Made by a program: the position numbers and the translations under genes. Of a DNA stretch of 21,973 nt, positions 21,515 through 21,973 are shown one piece after another. The stretch spans positions 1-21,973 of the forward strand of contig JAQCNK010000338.1 of assembly GCA_028275075.1 (NCBI GenBank), written 5' to 3'. Below the pieces are notes generated by a model, which saw nothing but the letters and a program-made list of their open reading frames with translations, was not told where the DNA came from and did no database searches. Source of the DNA: Haloarcula sp. Lineage in GTDB: Archaea; Halobacteriota; Halobacteria; Halobacteriales; Haloarculaceae. Numbering within the stretch: the first letter of the stretch is position 1; every line of letters begins with the position of its first letter.

Positions 21515-21714
21515 TCACACCTCGGTTGTGTAGCGGTAGCGAGCGTCTTTTGCAAGATCGGTCGTTGCTGGTGGATCTTCTGTGCATCTTCGATCAACCG
21601 CTCCAACAACGGCGGTGGCGAGTAGCCGAGGTACTCACCGAGTTCGTGGAGGATGAGCTGGGCGTGCGACCCGTATAAGCCATTACCGGGATTTGCCAGA
21701 CCCGACCCAGCAAA
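21508..21714 (-). pseudogene. 5'-truncated ORF remnant, unknown family
   Basis: A 68-codon open stretch ends in TAG at 21508-21510 and reads like real protein: LANPGNGLYGSHAQL, then ILHELGEYLGYSPPPLLER and LIEDAQKIHQQRPILQK. It is blocked upstream by a TGA (21715-21717), and no ATG or GTG lies in the frame before the conserved-looking part. It is therefore probably the C-terminal piece of a broken gene, perhaps left by a mobile element. I do not recognise the family. The stretch from 21715 to 21796 shows no gene. Confidence 0.5.
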
Positions 21715-21796
21715 TCACCGGTACATCGTTACAACCGGCCGCATCAATTCTTATGCCAGAAGAACGCAACTGTTGAACCAGCTCCGCTGGGAGCAG

Positions 21797-21973
21797 TCAC
21801 TCGACCTGCGCTTCCGTGGCCTCATCCGCATCGGGGGGGAGCTTGACGATGCGGGCCTTCATGATACGCGTGTTCTCGACCTGCTCGATGCGAATCTCGA
21901 CGCCCTCGTAGGAGATGGTCTCGCCCTCCTCGACGAGCCGGCCCGCGCGGTTGAAGATGAATCCGGCGATGGT
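21797..21973 (-). CDS. CorC/HlyC (CNNM)-type membrane protein, C-terminal end (partial)
   Basis: The last 58 residues and stop of a gene that enters from the right edge. The reading TIAGFIFNRAGRLVEEGETI, then ISYEGVEIRIEQVENTRIMK, matches the CorC_HlyC domain that ends hemolysin-like/CNNM proteins, after a DUF21 membrane region and two CBS domains that lie outside the window. These proteins are linked to Mg2+ or other divalent cation transport. The tail (LPPDADEATEAQVE) is acidic. Direction and frame are clear; the rest of the protein must be read from the neighbouring sequence. Confidence 0.85.
   Translation of the reverse strand, partial: TIAGFIFNRAGRLVEEGETISYEGVEIRIEQVENTRIMKARIVKLPPDADEATEAQVE

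Noticed and set aside
21667..21677. CGACCCGTATA, identical to the outer 11 bases of the palindromic element, as a third copy
   Set aside because: The match stops after 11 bases and no partner arm is nearby. It lies inside the protein-like remnant, so it is probably coincidence.
1..21973. CRISPR array, rRNA or complete tRNA genes
   Set aside because: No regularly spaced repeats, rRNA signatures or cloverleaf sequences were seen on either strand.

Overview
The window is haloarchaeal (Halobacteria, probably Haloarculaceae-like; I cannot name the genus). The evidence is high GC, strongly acidic proteins, TATA boxes about 25-30 bases ahead of apparently leaderless starts, transcription factor B, archaeal ribosomal protein L15e, a DUF790/Bax1 nuclease, and a bacterioopsin-activator/retinal cluster.

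Left part (1-7250): the likely tail of an XPB-type helicase gene is followed by the Bax1-like nuclease. A convergent DNA methyltransferase comes next, divergent from a cytoplasmic GH13 glycosidase. A small membrane protein follows, then three tandem 64-residue cold-shock proteins with only 2 bases between genes, and an acidic coiled-coil protein of unknown function. Between that gene and the next lies a strong hairpin resembling the end of a haloarchaeal IS200/IS605 element.

Middle (7250-15850): a nitric oxide synthase oxygenase gene, rare in archaea, stands in locally lower-GC DNA. An HTH regulator with two overlapping small membrane-protein genes, a sensor-domain membrane protein and a zinc-ribbon protein follow. 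Then comes a retinal/carotenoid cluster: bat-like regulator, a small basic ORF, crtB (phytoene synthase), crtY (lycopene cyclase) and brp/blh (beta-carotene cleavage to retinal). CrtB makes phytoene, desaturases encoded elsewhere make lycopene, CrtY cyclises it to beta-carotene, and Brp/Blh cleaves that to retinal for a rhodopsin. No opsin gene is in the window. A Bat-site-like motif sits just upstream of a TATA box ahead of crtB.

A 77-base palindromic element occurs twice with 75 of 77 bases identical. One copy is in the region upstream of the NOS gene. The other is at the 3' end of brp, where it supplies the last codons and the stop. Its ends fit a Tc1/IS630-type MITE with TA duplication.

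Right part (15714-21973): a 43-residue zinc ribbon too short for usual gene calling, rpl15e, a 373-base spacer, a Tat-exported tyrosinase-family copper enzyme, a CtBP-like D-2-hydroxyacid dehydrogenase, an HTH-10 regulator and a TFB gene. The last two genes share a palindromic motif upstream. The window ends with a 5'-truncated ORF remnant and the C-terminus of a CorC/HlyC-type membrane protein.
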